From Pseudomonas sp. (GTDB lineage Bacteria > Pseudomonadota > Gammaproteobacteria > Pseudomonadales > Pseudomonadaceae): a stretch of 64,000 nt of DNA. Location of the stretch: positions 1 through 64,000 of the forward strand of contig NZ_JAQGNX010000183.1 of NCBI RefSeq assembly GCF_028293835.1, given 5' to 3'. Positions 26,206-34,995 of this stretch are shown piece after piece; position 1 is the stretch's first letter; each line of letters opens with the position of its first letter. The position numbers and the translations under genes were made by a program. Under the pieces are notes generated by a model, which was given only the letters and a program-made list of their open reading frames with translations, made no database searches and was not told where the DNA came from.

Positions 26206-26936
26206 GTGATTGGCTGGCGCTGTTTGTCCATTGGACGGCCGGGTTTGGTTTGAACTACGGCTTTCTGCTGGATGCGTATCAGCGTGGCTCGTTGGTCAAT
26301 GGTGCACTCACCAGTATTTTGCTGTGTGTCTGCACAATCATTGGCAGTTTGCTGGCGGGGGTGACGCTGGCCGCTATGTTGACCTCGGGCAATCCTTACC
26401 TGGCGAAACCGGCGCGGATGTTCATTGAGGTCACGCGCAACACACCCACCTTGGTGCAGCTGTATTGCGCATTTCTGGTGCTAAATATGCTATTGACCCA
26501 GGCGGTCGGCGCGGCGAACCCGCTGACGCCGTTTGCCTGGGTGGTCATCGTTATTTCCCTGCACAAGGGCGCGTTTCATGCCGAAGCCCTGCGCGCCGGT
26601 ATTGAAGCCGTGCCCGCCGTGACCCTCGAAGCCGCCGCTTCGTTGGCGTTCAGTAGCCGTCAATTGTTGTGGAACGTGCAACTGCCGCTGGCGATACGCT
26701 TTGCCTTGCCATCGCTGATCAACAATTTGATTGATCTGGTAAAAATGACCGCCGTGGCCTCGGCCATCGCGGTGGGTGACATCACCTACGCCGCAATCAT
26801 GATCTGGACCCAGAGCGATAATGTGTTGGAGCTGATGATCCTGATTTTGCTGTTTTTCGGCCTGCTGAGCTTCGTCGTCAACTGTGTGGGACGCTTTCTT
26901 GAAGCGCACCTGAGGATGCCCGGCTATGGCCATTGA
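26202..26936 (+). CDS. Amino-acid ABC transporter permease (first)
   Basis: This 244-residue inner-membrane permease of the HisM/GlnP family has about five membrane segments. The ABC-interaction EAA loop reads EAAASLAFSSRQLLWNVQLP, and the conserved MFIEVTRNTPTLVQLY block is present. It overlaps the aminotransferase stop by 4 bp (ATGA) and the second permease start by 11 bp. It probably forms the channel as a heterodimer with the next gene product, serving both binding proteins. Confidence 0.93.
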   Translation: MSDWLALFVHWTAGFGLNYGFLLDAYQRGSLVNGALTSILLCVCTIIGSLLAGVTLAAMLTSGNPYLAKPARMFIEVTRNTPTLVQLYCAFLVLNMLLTQAVGAANPLTPFAWVVIVISLHKGAFHAEALRAGIEAVPAVTLEAAASLAFSSRQLLWNVQLPLAIRFALPSLINNLIDLVKMTAVASAIAVGDITYAAIMIWTQSDNVLELMILILLFFGLLSFVVNCVGRFLEAHLRMPGYGH

Positions 26937-27723
26937 ATCATCGGTCGCTATGACTAAACCGGCAGCCACCTGGCCTCGTCGGCACCTGGGCAAACTGTCA
27001 TCGCTGATTATTGCCGTGGCCTGGCTGGTGGTTGGCGCACCCAACAGTTTAGTGTTTGCCGCGTTGCTGGAATGGTCGCCAGCGCTGGCCGTAGGCTTCG
27101 GTCAAAACATTTTGATCAGTGTGTTGGCGATTGGCATCGGCTCGCTGTTGGGGCTGCTGGTGGGCGCACTGGCCTTGTCGCCGCTGTGGATCACACGCTT
27201 GCCCGCGCGAATCTGGGTTCAGGTGTTCCGCAATGCGCCCTGGCTGGTGCTGATTTATTTCACCACCTATGCCTTTCCGTTCGAGATTCATGTGGGCAAT
27301 GCTTACTTGCCTTTTCCCGATTGGCTGAAGGTCACCGTCGGCCTGGCCTTGCCCGCCAGCGCCAACGTCGCCGAGATATTTCGCGGCGCGATTGCCTCGA
27401 TTCCCAGCACCCAATGGGAAGCGGCGCGCTCCCTGGCGTTTACCCGTGGGCAGATTTTTCGGTCGATCATTTTGCCGCAGTGCTTCAAGCGCATGTTGCC
27501 GCCGTGGATGAACCTCTACGCCGTGATCACCATGGGCACCGCGCTGGCGTCCCTGGTGGGGGTGCATGACTTGATCGACACTGCGCAAATCGCCAGCAAT
27601 ACCGTCAATCGAACCGGCTTTACCGTGCTGATTTATTTCAGCGTATTGGCGTTGTTTTTCGCTTATTGCTATCCGATCTCCCGATTGACCCAAGGCCTGG
27701 AGCGACGTTATGCCTTCTACTGA
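26926..27723 (+). CDS. Amino-acid ABC transporter permease (second)
   Basis: This 265-residue permease has a basic N-terminus and then membrane segments such as LIIAVAWLVVGAPNSLVFAA and ILISVLAIGIGSLLGLLVGA. Also present are VQVFRNAPWLVLIYF and an EAA loop WEAARSLAFTRGQIFRSIIL. It overlaps the first permease and the ATPase gene (14 bp), so all three transporter parts are translationally coupled. It belongs to the polar amino acid uptake family. Confidence 0.93.
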   Translation: MAIESSVAMTKPAATWPRRHLGKLSSLIIAVAWLVVGAPNSLVFAALLEWSPALAVGFGQNILISVLAIGIGSLLGLLVGALALSPLWITRLPARIWVQVFRNAPWLVLIYFTTYAFPFEIHVGNAYLPFPDWLKVTVGLALPASANVAEIFRGAIASIPSTQWEAARSLAFTRGQIFRSIILPQCFKRMLPPWMNLYAVITMGTALASLVGVHDLIDTAQIASNTVNRTGFTVLIYFSVLALFFAYCYPISRLTQGLERRYAFY

Positions 27724-28549
27724 AACCGGCGCCGATTCGTTGCTGGTCAGCCTGCGCGACGTGCATTTGTCATTTGCCAACAACCCGGTGCTCAAAGGTA
27801 TCGACCTTGACGTGCAGCGCGGCCAGGCCGTCTCGATCATTGGCCCGTCGGGCTCGGGAAAGTCGACCATCCTGCGCTGCATCACCGGCTTGTTGCAGCC
27901 CCAGCGCGGCAGCATCCGTGTCGGCGAAACCCAAGTGCATGAACTGACCCGCGAAGCGGAGCGTATCGAGCTGCGTAAGCGTGTGGGGTTTGTCTTCCAG
28001 CAATACAACCTGTTTCCGCACTTGTCGGTTCTGGAAAACCTGGTGATCGCGCCGCGAAAAGTGCTGGGCCGTGATCGCGCCGAAGCGGAAAAGCAGGCCA
28101 GGGCTTTGCTGGCGAAAGTCCGCATGGAACACAAAGCCGATGCCTACCCCGGCCAATTGTCCGGCGGCCAGCAGCAGCGGGTGGCCATCGCTCGGGCACT
28201 GGCGATGCGTCCTGAATTGATCCTGTTCGACGAAGTGACCTCGGCGCTGGACCCTGAAACCGTCGGCGAAGTGCTGACGGTCATCCGTGAGCTCACCGAA
28301 GAGGGCATGACTTGCGTGCTGGTAACCCATGAAATGCGCTTCGCCGAGGAAATCAGCGACGTCGTGTATTTCACTGAAAACGGCGTGATCGTCGAACAGG
28401 GCAGCGCCGAACAAATATTTCAGCGGCCTGCCAGTGAACGCACTCAGGAATTCCTACGCCACGCCCTGGGTGACAGCGGACGCCGTTTGCCCGCATCCGG
28501 CGATCCGTATTTGTTAAGCAATATCAGCCGTTACAGCTTGTCCGTTTGA
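27710..28549 (+). CDS. Amino-acid ABC transporter ATP-binding protein
   Basis: This 279-residue ATPase of the GlnQ/HisP type has Walker A GPSGSGKST near residue 46, a Q-loop in VFQQYNLFPH, the signature LSGGQQQRVAIARAL, Walker B LILFDEVTSALD and an H-loop in LVTHEM. The C-terminal ~25 residues after FLRHALG are an extra tail. It energises uptake through the two upstream permeases. It is followed 34 bp later by the thiol-dioxygenase gene on the same strand. Confidence 0.94.
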   Translation: MPSTETGADSLLVSLRDVHLSFANNPVLKGIDLDVQRGQAVSIIGPSGSGKSTILRCITGLLQPQRGSIRVGETQVHELTREAERIELRKRVGFVFQQYNLFPHLSVLENLVIAPRKVLGRDRAEAEKQARALLAKVRMEHKADAYPGQLSGGQQQRVAIARALAMRPELILFDEVTSALDPETVGEVLTVIRELTEEGMTCVLVTHEMRFAEEISDVVYFTENGVIVEQGSAEQIFQRPASERTQEFLRHALGDSGRRLPASGDPYLLSNISRYSLSV

Positions 28550-28583
28550 TCCCTATTCCAGCCCGCCAAAAGGAGCAACTGCC

Positions 28584-29180
28584 ATGAGTACCGCACAGCG
28601 CGCCGACGTGATTGAAGAGTTCCTCAAGGAGATCCGTGTGATCCACCAGCGTGGCGTCGACCGCGCCGCATTGGTTGAAATTGTCGGCCTGCTCGAAGCC
28701 CTGAGTGAACGCCGTGATCTGTTTAATTTCCAAGCCTTTCCGGCGCCGATTCCGGGGCAGGGCAGCAGCGCTTTTCGCTACCGTTTGAACGACAACGGCG
28801 ACACGCCGACGCTGTACCTGAACTCGCTGTTGCCGGGTAAAAGCACCATCGCCCACAACCATGAAACCTGGGCGGTGATCAGCGCGGTAGAAGGCCAGGA
28901 AATCAACTACGTGTACGGCCGCAGCGACGATGGCAGCGACCCGCAACGGGCTCGTTTGCAGCTGAAAAAAGAGGTGGTCGTGCAGCCCGGCACCTCAATC
29001 TCGTTCCTTGGCGATGACTTGCACGGCATTCGGGTTGAAGGCGAGACGGCAACGTTGCACTTCCATTTGTACGGCCTGCCACTGGAATCGCTCAACGGTC
29101 GCTACGGGGTTGATACCGACGGCAAGATTCTTAACTACAACGCTTCGCAAATGGTCCCTTCGATCAAGGCCTACGCATGA
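28584..29180 (+). CDS. Cysteine/thiol dioxygenase-family cupin
   Basis: This 198-residue cupin resembles type I cysteine dioxygenase and 3-mercaptopropionate dioxygenase, which oxidise a thiol to a sulfinate with O2 and Fe(II). The iron triad appears as His91 and His93 (in TIAHNHETWAVIS) and His147 (in FLGDDLHGIR); HFHLYG (His159, His161, Tyr163) sits where family members have their catalytic Tyr. GGAG lies before the start, and its stop overlaps the GST start (ATGA). The thiol it oxidises is not evident; the operon suggests one released by C-S lyase action. Confidence 0.82.
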   Translation: MSTAQRADVIEEFLKEIRVIHQRGVDRAALVEIVGLLEALSERRDLFNFQAFPAPIPGQGSSAFRYRLNDNGDTPTLYLNSLLPGKSTIAHNHETWAVISAVEGQEINYVYGRSDDGSDPQRARLQLKKEVVVQPGTSISFLGDDLHGIRVEGETATLHFHLYGLPLESLNGRYGVDTDGKILNYNASQMVPSIKAYA

Positions 29181-29833
29181 TTGATCTCTATTACTGGCCA
29201 ACCGGCAATGGCTTGAAAATCGGCATCCTGCTGGAAGAGCTGGAGCTGGACTATAGAATCGTGCCGACCAACATCCGCACCGGCGAGCAGAAGCACGCGG
29301 ACTTTCAGCGGATCAGCGCCAACGGACGGATCCCGGCGATTGTCGATCATGCACCGAGCACCTTTAGCGAGCCGCTGAGCCTGTTCGAATCCGGGGCTAT
29401 TCTGAATTACCTGGCGGACAAAGCCGGACGCTTCTTGCCACCGGCCTCGTCTGTGGAGAGGCAGCGGGTGCAGGAATGGCTGTTTTGGCAAGTCGGGCAT
29501 GTGACGCCGTACCTCAGCCAGTTGCAGGTGTTCAAAGAGAAGGCGCCAGAGCCGATTCCGTTCGCCCTCGACCTGCTGCATGCCGAAGCAACCCGCTTGT
29601 ATGGCGTGCTGGAACGGCGCCTGGGCGAAGTGACGTACATGGCGGGGGAGTATTCCATTGCCGATATGGCGATTTTTCCCTGGATTCAGCCACTGCGTCA
29701 GGGCCAGGACTTGGCCGTTTACCCCAACATCAATGCCTGGCGTGAACGCATAAAGGCCCGTCCGGCGGTGCAACGGGCGTATGCCAAAGGACGGGAAGTC
29801 GCGGCCAACGAGAAGTCCCTGGCGCTGCAATAG
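29177..29833 (+). CDS. Glutathione S-transferase, YfcG/YghU-like
   Basis: This 218-residue GST has an N-terminal thioredoxin-like domain (DLYYWPTGNGLKIGILLEEL), the cis-Pro block GRIPAIVDH and the glutathione-binding ESGAILNYL, followed by a helical C-domain with SIADMAIFPW. It lacks an obvious catalytic Tyr, Ser or Cys at the start, like nu-class enzymes that act as disulfide-bond reductases. It overlaps the dioxygenase gene and precedes the rhodanese fusion by about 50 bp. It may reduce or conjugate a thiol or disulfide intermediate of the pathway. Confidence 0.88.
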   Translation: MIDLYYWPTGNGLKIGILLEELELDYRIVPTNIRTGEQKHADFQRISANGRIPAIVDHAPSTFSEPLSLFESGAILNYLADKAGRFLPPASSVERQRVQEWLFWQVGHVTPYLSQLQVFKEKAPEPIPFALDLLHAEATRLYGVLERRLGEVTYMAGEYSIADMAIFPWIQPLRQGQDLAVYPNINAWRERIKARPAVQRAYAKGREVAANEKSLALQ

Positions 29834-29882
29834 CGGGGCGATATATCACCGATCCAGACTATTCGAACTTAACGGAACTGCC

Positions 29883-32663
29883 ATGACATCCATCATCACC
29901 CCGGGGCAACTGCAGCAATGGCTATTCGACGGGCAGGAAATTGCCCTGTTCGATGTGCGTGAGCATGGCCAATATGGCGAAGCGCATCTGTTCCATGGGG
30001 TCAATCTTCCCTACAGCCGGCTGGAGCTAGAGGTCCCTCGCCTGGCGCCTAATCCTGCGGTGCGTCTGGTGATCTACGATCAGAATGGCGGTGAACTGGC
30101 GAGCCGTGTAGAGACTCGTCTAAAAGCGCTGGGCTACCGCCATGTCCATGTGTTGCAGGGCGGGGCAGAGGGTTGGTCCGCTGCCGGTCTGCAGCTGTTC
30201 GCAGGCGTACACGTTCCGTCTAAAGCCTTTGGTGAGCTGGTCGAAGAGGCCAGCGCGACCCCGCACATCAGCGCTCAAGAACTGGCCGACTGGCAGGCCC
30301 GTGGCGAACCGCTGGTGCTGCTTGACGGTCGCCCGTTCGACGAATACCGCAAAATGACCGTTCCCGGTTCGATCTGCTGCCCCAACGGCGAATTGGGCTA
30401 CCGCATACACGATTTGGTGAAGGACGATAAAACCCCGATTGTCATCAACTGTGCCGGCCGCACCCGCAGCATTATTGGCGCGCAAACCCTGATCAACCTC
30501 GGGCTTAAAAATCCAATCTATGCGCTGGAAAACGGCACCCAGGGTTGGTTTTTGGCTGACTTGCCCCTTGAACACGGCAGCACCCGACGCTATCCGGACA
30601 GCGTGTCGTCGTTTGCACTCGCCGAGCAACGGGCAAGTGCACAGCAACTGGCGGAACGCGCCGGGGTAAAAACCGTCGATGCGGCCCACGTACAGGCATG
30701 GGCTGATGATCCTCAGCGCAGTCTGTTCTTGTGCGACGTGCGCACCGCTGAAGAGTTTGCGGCCGGCAGTTTGCCCGGTGCGCAACACACACCGGGCGGG
30801 CAGTTGGTGCAGTCCACCGACCTGTACATAGGGGTGCGTCAGGCACGGGTGGTGTTGATCGACGCCGATGGCATTCGCGCACCTATCGTTGCCAGTTGGC
30901 TAAAACAACTGGGGCACGATGCTTACGTGCTGAAAGATGGCGTGGACAGCGGCCTGGCGTTGGCGCCGGTTTGCGCCGCACAGCCTCCAGGGTTGGCGAC
31001 CATTGACGTCCAATCCTTGGCCGACGCCTTGAAAGACGCCACCGTGGCGCTGATCGACCTGCGCCCAAGCATGGTGTTTCGCAAGGCACAAATTGAGGGA
31101 TCGCGCTGGTCGATTCGCTCACAGTTGGTAGAGGCGGTGAGTGAAGAGTTTCGCCCTTTGGTGCTGATAGCCGATGATCCTGCGGTTGCGCAATGGGCTT
31201 CTCTAGAGTTGAACGCAGTCCAGCGTGGGCAACTTCGCCTGCTTCAGGGCGGGATCAAAGCGTGGCAACGAGCCGGTCTACCGTTGTTGGAAAATCCGGC
31301 CAACCCTGCCGACGAGCAATGCATCGACTTTTTGTTTTTTACCCATGATCGACACTCAGGCAACAAAGACGCTGCGCGCCAGTACCTGGCATGGGAAGTC
31401 GGCTTGCTGGGACAAATGACTGCCAGCGAGATCAGCAGCCTTACCCCTTTGAGCGGTAAACAGGCCCAGCGCCAGACTGAAAACGCCCATGTGCGAACGC
31501 GCCTGGTTCACGCTGCACGCACCGTGAAAGGCTCCGGTGGTCGCGCGGTCAACGTATCGGTCACGCGCTTGAGTACGGTGCTGTTCGATAACCTTCAGCA
31601 AATGCGCGACGCCCGGACCCGACGGGATCATGAGCGCGTGCTGAGCTACGGCGCACGGGGCAACCCCACGGCGTTTGCCTTGGAAGACCTGATCACCGAG
31701 CTGGAAGGAGGGCATCGCACGCGGCTGTTTTCCACCGGTCTGGCGGCCGTGGCGCAAACCTTCCTGGCGTATTTGCGTCCCGGTGATCACGTATTGATTA
31801 CCGACGCGGTGTACACCCCGGTGCGGCATCTGGCGGAGAATTTCCTTATCCCGTTCGGCATCCAGGTGACCTTTTTCGCTGCCGACGGCCTGGGGTTGGA
31901 AGCGCGATTGCAGTCCAACACCAAGATGGTCTACACCGAAGTCCCCGGTTCACTGCTCTACGAAATGAGCGACTTGCCAGCGATGGCTACGCTGTGCAAA
32001 TCCCGCGGGATTCTATTGGCGGTGGATAACACCTGGGGTTCAGGTTACCTGTACCGACCGCTGACGTTGGGGGCGGACATTTCGATCATGGCCCTGACCA
32101 AGTACCTATGCGGTCACAGCGATGTGGTGATGGGCAGCGTCTGCACTACTGAAGCGGCGTGGTCGGCGTTGTCGCGCATGAGTGATAGCTTTGGCACCAC
32201 AGTGAGCCCGGATGATGCGTATTTGGTGCTGCGCGGCGCCCGCACGTTGGCGGCCAGGCTGGAGGTGCATGAACGCCAGGCGCTGCAAGTAGCGCACTGG
32301 CTGCAACGTCACGCTCAGGTCCGGCAGGTCTTTCACCCCGCCTTGCCCGAACACCCCGGTCATGCGCTATGGCAGCGAGATTTCGGCGGCAGTAATGGTT
32401 TGTTGTCTTTTGAACTGGCCGACTCAAATCCCCATCAGTTGGAATTGTTTATCGAAGCCCTGGAGTTGTTCGGCCTTGGCGCATCGTGGGGCGGCTATGA
32501 AAGCCTGATCACGGCGGCGGATGTCACCGAACACAGCCGGGCAGGGCAACCGTTTAACCCGGTGCTAAGACTGCACATCGGACTGGAAGACGTCGGCGCG
32601 TTGATCAACGATTTGCAACGCGGTTTTGCGGCGTGTCTGGATGCGTCAAAGCACCGTCTATAG
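29883..32663 (+). CDS. Four-domain rhodanese fused to cystathionine beta-lyase
   Basis: This 926-residue protein joins two activities. Residues 1-475 hold four rhodanese-like domains. Only the second keeps the sulfur-accepting Cys (Cys190 in VINCAGRTRS); domains 1 and 3 have Asp there (IYDQNGG, LIDADG) and domain 4 has Ala (LIADDPA). Residues ~476-512 carry a linker, FLFFTHDRHSGNKDAARQYL. Residues ~535-926 are a PLP-dependent Cys/Met-metabolism enzyme of cystathionine beta-lyase type, with SYGARGNPTAFALE, VDNTWGSGY and the PLP Lys740 in ALTKYLCGHSDV. The ATG at 29883 begins the first domain; the open frame extends earlier into the GST gene. Likely role: C-S cleavage feeding sulfur to the rhodanese site. 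Confidence 0.88.
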   Translation: MTSIITPGQLQQWLFDGQEIALFDVREHGQYGEAHLFHGVNLPYSRLELEVPRLAPNPAVRLVIYDQNGGELASRVETRLKALGYRHVHVLQGGAEGWSAAGLQLFAGVHVPSKAFGELVEEASATPHISAQELADWQARGEPLVLLDGRPFDEYRKMTVPGSICCPNGELGYRIHDLVKDDKTPIVINCAGRTRSIIGAQTLINLGLKNPIYALENGTQGWFLADLPLEHGSTRRYPDSVSSFALAEQRASAQQLAERAGVKTVDAAHVQAWADDPQRSLFLCDVRTAEEFAAGSLPGAQHTPGGQLVQSTDLYIGVRQARVVLIDADGIRAPIVASWLKQLGHDAYVLKDGVDSGLALAPVCAAQPPGLATIDVQSLADALKDATVALIDLRPSMVFRKAQIEGSRWSIRSQLVEAVSEEFRPLVLIADDPAVAQWASLELNAVQRGQLRLLQGGIKAWQRAGLPLLENPANPADEQCIDFLFFTHDRHSGNKDAARQYLAWEVGLLGQMTASEISSLTPLSGKQAQRQTENAHVRTRLVHAARTVKGSGGRAVNVSVTRLSTVLFDNLQQMRDARTRRDHERVLSYGARGNPTAFALEDLITELEGGHRTRLFSTGLAAVAQTFLAYLRPGDHVLITDAVYTPVRHLAENFLIPFGIQVTFFAADGLGLEARLQSNTKMVYTEVPGSLLYEMSDLPAMATLCKSRGILLAVDNTWGSGYLYRPLTLGADISIMALTKYLCGHSDVVMGSVCTTEAAWSALSRMSDSFGTTVSPDDAYLVLRGARTLAARLEVHERQALQVAHWLQRHAQVRQVFHPALPEHPGHALWQRDFGGSNGLLSFELADSNPHQLELFIEALELFGLGASWGGYESLITAADVTEHSRAGQPFNPVLRLHIGLEDVGALINDLQRGFAACLDASKHRL

Positions 32664-32677
32664 ATATCTGTCGGCTT

Positions 32678-32705
32678 TGTGTTTGCTGCGCGACAGCGCG
32701 GCGTC
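32678..32705 (+). repeat. Interspersed REP-like repeat, copy 1
   Basis: This 28-bp element begins TGTGTTTGCTGCGCGACAGC and contains a GCGC-GACA-GCGC hairpin. It lies 15 bp after the stop of the rhodanese-lyase gene. Nearly identical copies occur at 38871 and, inverted, at 41788. Confidence 0.7.
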
Positions 32706-32844
32706 TGGACGACGGGCGCCCGCCTATAGGTCATCAAATAAAATAATCTATGGTTAGGTCCTTTCGATATAAGCGGTCGTGATAAACGCCGCTATGCTGC
32801 GGGCCAGTTTTTCATGCGCTTGCGCTGACAGGTCGGACGTAATA

Positions 32845-33630
32845 ATGGATTTTGGAAGTTTTGGGCTTGTAGTCGCGGGCTTGACGGTAGGGTTTATTGT
32901 CGGGATGACGGGCGTCGGAGGCGGTTCGTTAATGACCCCTATCCTGCTGTGGTTCGGCATCAATCCGGCGACGGCGGTGGGCACTGATTTGTTGTATGCC
33001 GCCATCACCAAGTCTGGTGGCGTGCTGGTCCATCGCAAGAACAACAACATCGATTGGAAAGTCACCGGCTGGTTGACCCTCGGCAGCGTGCCGGCAGTGG
33101 CGCTGACGCTGTGGTATTTGAGCAGTTTACATACTGCGCCGCAGACCATGAACGCGGTCATCAAGCACGCGCTGGGCTTCGTTTTATTAGTGACTGCGCT
33201 GGCGGTGTTTTTCAAAAAGCAGTTGCTGGCGTTTTCCCTGCGCCGCGCCGATAGCAGCCATGGCTTAAGCGGCTCGCGTCTGAATGCATTGACTGTTATT
33301 ACTGGCTTGATACTTGGCGCAATGGTGGCGTTGACCTCCATCGGCGCGGGTGCGTTAGGCACGGTGGCGCTGTTTATCTTGTACCCGTTTCTGCCGACGA
33401 GACGCCTGGTCGGTACCGAAATCGCCCACGCTGTGCCGTTGACGTTGGTCGCGGGTCTAGGCCACGCCAGTATGGGAAACATGGATTGGCATGTACTTGG
33501 GTTTTTGCTGATGGGTTCTTTGCCGGGAATCTACATTGGCAGCCATTTAACCGGGCGCATATCCGACGACATCTTGCGTCCCTGTCTGGCGGTAATGCTG
33601 GCATGCATCGGTTATAGCCTGGCATTTTAA
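32845..33630 (+). CDS. TauE/SafE-family membrane transporter
   Basis: This 261-residue inner-membrane protein of the TauE/SafE (TSUP) family has eight or so hydrophobic segments. The duplicated family motif appears as VGMTGVGGGSLMTPIL near residue 20 and ALTSIGAGALGTVALF near residue 155. Family members export sulfite, sulfoacetate or other sulfur or organic anions. It lies 181 bp after the rhodanese-lyase gene on the same strand, so sulfite export from the thiol-oxidising operon is a reasonable inference. I chose the ATG at 32845, where the first membrane segment begins. Confidence 0.87.
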   Translation: MDFGSFGLVVAGLTVGFIVGMTGVGGGSLMTPILLWFGINPATAVGTDLLYAAITKSGGVLVHRKNNNIDWKVTGWLTLGSVPAVALTLWYLSSLHTAPQTMNAVIKHALGFVLLVTALAVFFKKQLLAFSLRRADSSHGLSGSRLNALTVITGLILGAMVALTSIGAGALGTVALFILYPFLPTRRLVGTEIAHAVPLTLVAGLGHASMGNMDWHVLGFLLMGSLPGIYIGSHLTGRISDDILRPCLAVMLACIGYSLAF

Positions 33631-33683
33631 TTCCGCCCAAACCGCCCAAACCCATGGTTGGGCGATGTCAGGCGTCTCCCGGA

Positions 33684-34823
33684 TCAAGCCGCAGGCTTCA
33701 ATACCACTTTGGTCCAGCCGTTTTCACGGTCATCGAAATGCTTATAGGCGTCTGGCCCTTCGGATAACTTCAAACGGTGCGAGATAATCTGCGACGGTTT
33801 GGCCCGGTCGTGATGAATCAACTCGGCCAACTGTCGGTTGTACGCCTTGACGTTGGCTTGACCGGTGCGAATCTGTTGGCCTTTGAACCAGAACGCGCCG
33901 AAGTCAAAGGCCATCTTGCCTTCCTTGGCGAGTTCATTTTTGGCACCCGGATCTTCCGGGACAAACACGCCTACGACACCGATCCCGCCTGTCGCCTTGG
34001 TTGAAGCGACCAGGTTGTTCATGGTCAGGTGATTGGCTTCGTGGCCATGGGCGTCACAGCACTGATAACCGACGCACTCGCAGCCTCGGTCGGTGCCTTT
34101 GCCATGGGTCAGGTTAAGAATCTCATCAACCGCTTTTTGCTCGACTGCATTGATCGGCGTGGCGCCCATTTGCGCCGCCAGTTGTAGCCGGTCCGGATGG
34201 GTGTCGACGACAAACACTTGCGACGCACCTTTGATCATCGCCGAGTGGGCCGCCATCAATCCGACGGGGCCGGCGCCGTAAATTGCAATGCTTTCGCCTG
34301 GCTTCAACCCGGCCAGCTCGGTGGCATGCCAGCCTGTGGGGAAGATGTCGGAGAGCATTACGTAATCGTCTTCACGCTCCTTGGCGTCCTCCGGTAACAC
34401 CAGGCAGTTGAAGTCGGCGTAGGGCACGCGCAGCAATTCTGCCTGACCGCCTTGGTAAGGACCCATTTCGGCGAAACCATAAGCTGCCCCGGCGGAACCT
34501 GGATTGGCGGTGAGGCAGAAGCCGGTCAGGCCTTTCTCGCAGTTTTCGCAGAAACCGCAGCCAATATTAAACGGCAGGCAGACCAGATCGCCGACCTTGA
34601 CGCGATCAACGCCCACGCCGACTTCGATGACTTCACCCAGGTTTTCGTGGCCGAAGATATTGCCGGTTTCAAAGCTGGTACGGCCTTCATACATGTGCAG
34701 GTCGGAGCCGCAAATATTGGTGGTAGTGATCCGAACCAGCGCGTCGGTGGGTTTCTCTATTTTGGCGTCAGGTACATTCTGCACGCTGACGTCGCGCGGT
34801 CCGTTGTAGATAATCGCTTTCAT
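33684..34823 (-). CDS. Zinc-dependent dehydrogenase, glutathione-independent formaldehyde dehydrogenase family
   Basis: This 379-residue medium-chain dehydrogenase resembles FdhA of Pseudomonas putida. Catalytic zinc ligands lie in NICGSDLHMYEG and FGHENLGEV; the structural zinc Cys cluster is CGFCENCEKGLTGFC. The cofactor motif is GAGPVGLMAA, and the family insertion CVGYQCCDAHGHEANH is present. It probably oxidises formaldehyde or a related aldehyde with bound NAD. The frame runs up to 34913, but the ATG at 34823 with GGAGA ahead begins at the conserved MKAIIYNGP. It is convergent with the TauE/SafE gene. Confidence 0.87.
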   Translation of the reverse strand: MKAIIYNGPRDVSVQNVPDAKIEKPTDALVRITTTNICGSDLHMYEGRTSFETGNIFGHENLGEVIEVGVGVDRVKVGDLVCLPFNIGCGFCENCEKGLTGFCLTANPGSAGAAYGFAEMGPYQGGQAELLRVPYADFNCLVLPEDAKEREDDYVMLSDIFPTGWHATELAGLKPGESIAIYGAGPVGLMAAHSAMIKGASQVFVVDTHPDRLQLAAQMGATPINAVEQKAVDEILNLTHGKGTDRGCECVGYQCCDAHGHEANHLTMNNLVASTKATGGIGVVGVFVPEDPGAKNELAKEGKMAFDFGAFWFKGQQIRTGQANVKAYNRQLAELIHHDRAKPSQIISHRLKLSEGPDAYKHFDDRENGWTKVVLKPAA

Positions 34824-34995
34824 GTGTTTCTCCAAAAAGTGATCAATGCAAAACGCCCAAGGCGCATTTGGTTGTTCATCTCTTTGGTCTTGATTGAAAA
34901 GCGCGGTGTTCAAAGGAACTTCGAAAAGGCAGACCGGCGGTCACAGGGCTTTGTGCATGAACCAACGCTTTACACTTAACCAGACAGACTGCCCA

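Noticed and set aside
27049..28134. 361-codon open frame on the minus strand across the permease and ATPase genes
   Set aside because: It is antisense to two clear ABC transporter genes with all motifs intact; the translation is low-complexity and has no recognisable domain.
33644..33663. GCCCAA/TTGGGC hairpin between the convergent TauE/SafE and dehydrogenase genes
   Set aside because: Only 6-bp arms and no T-run; too weak to list as a terminator.
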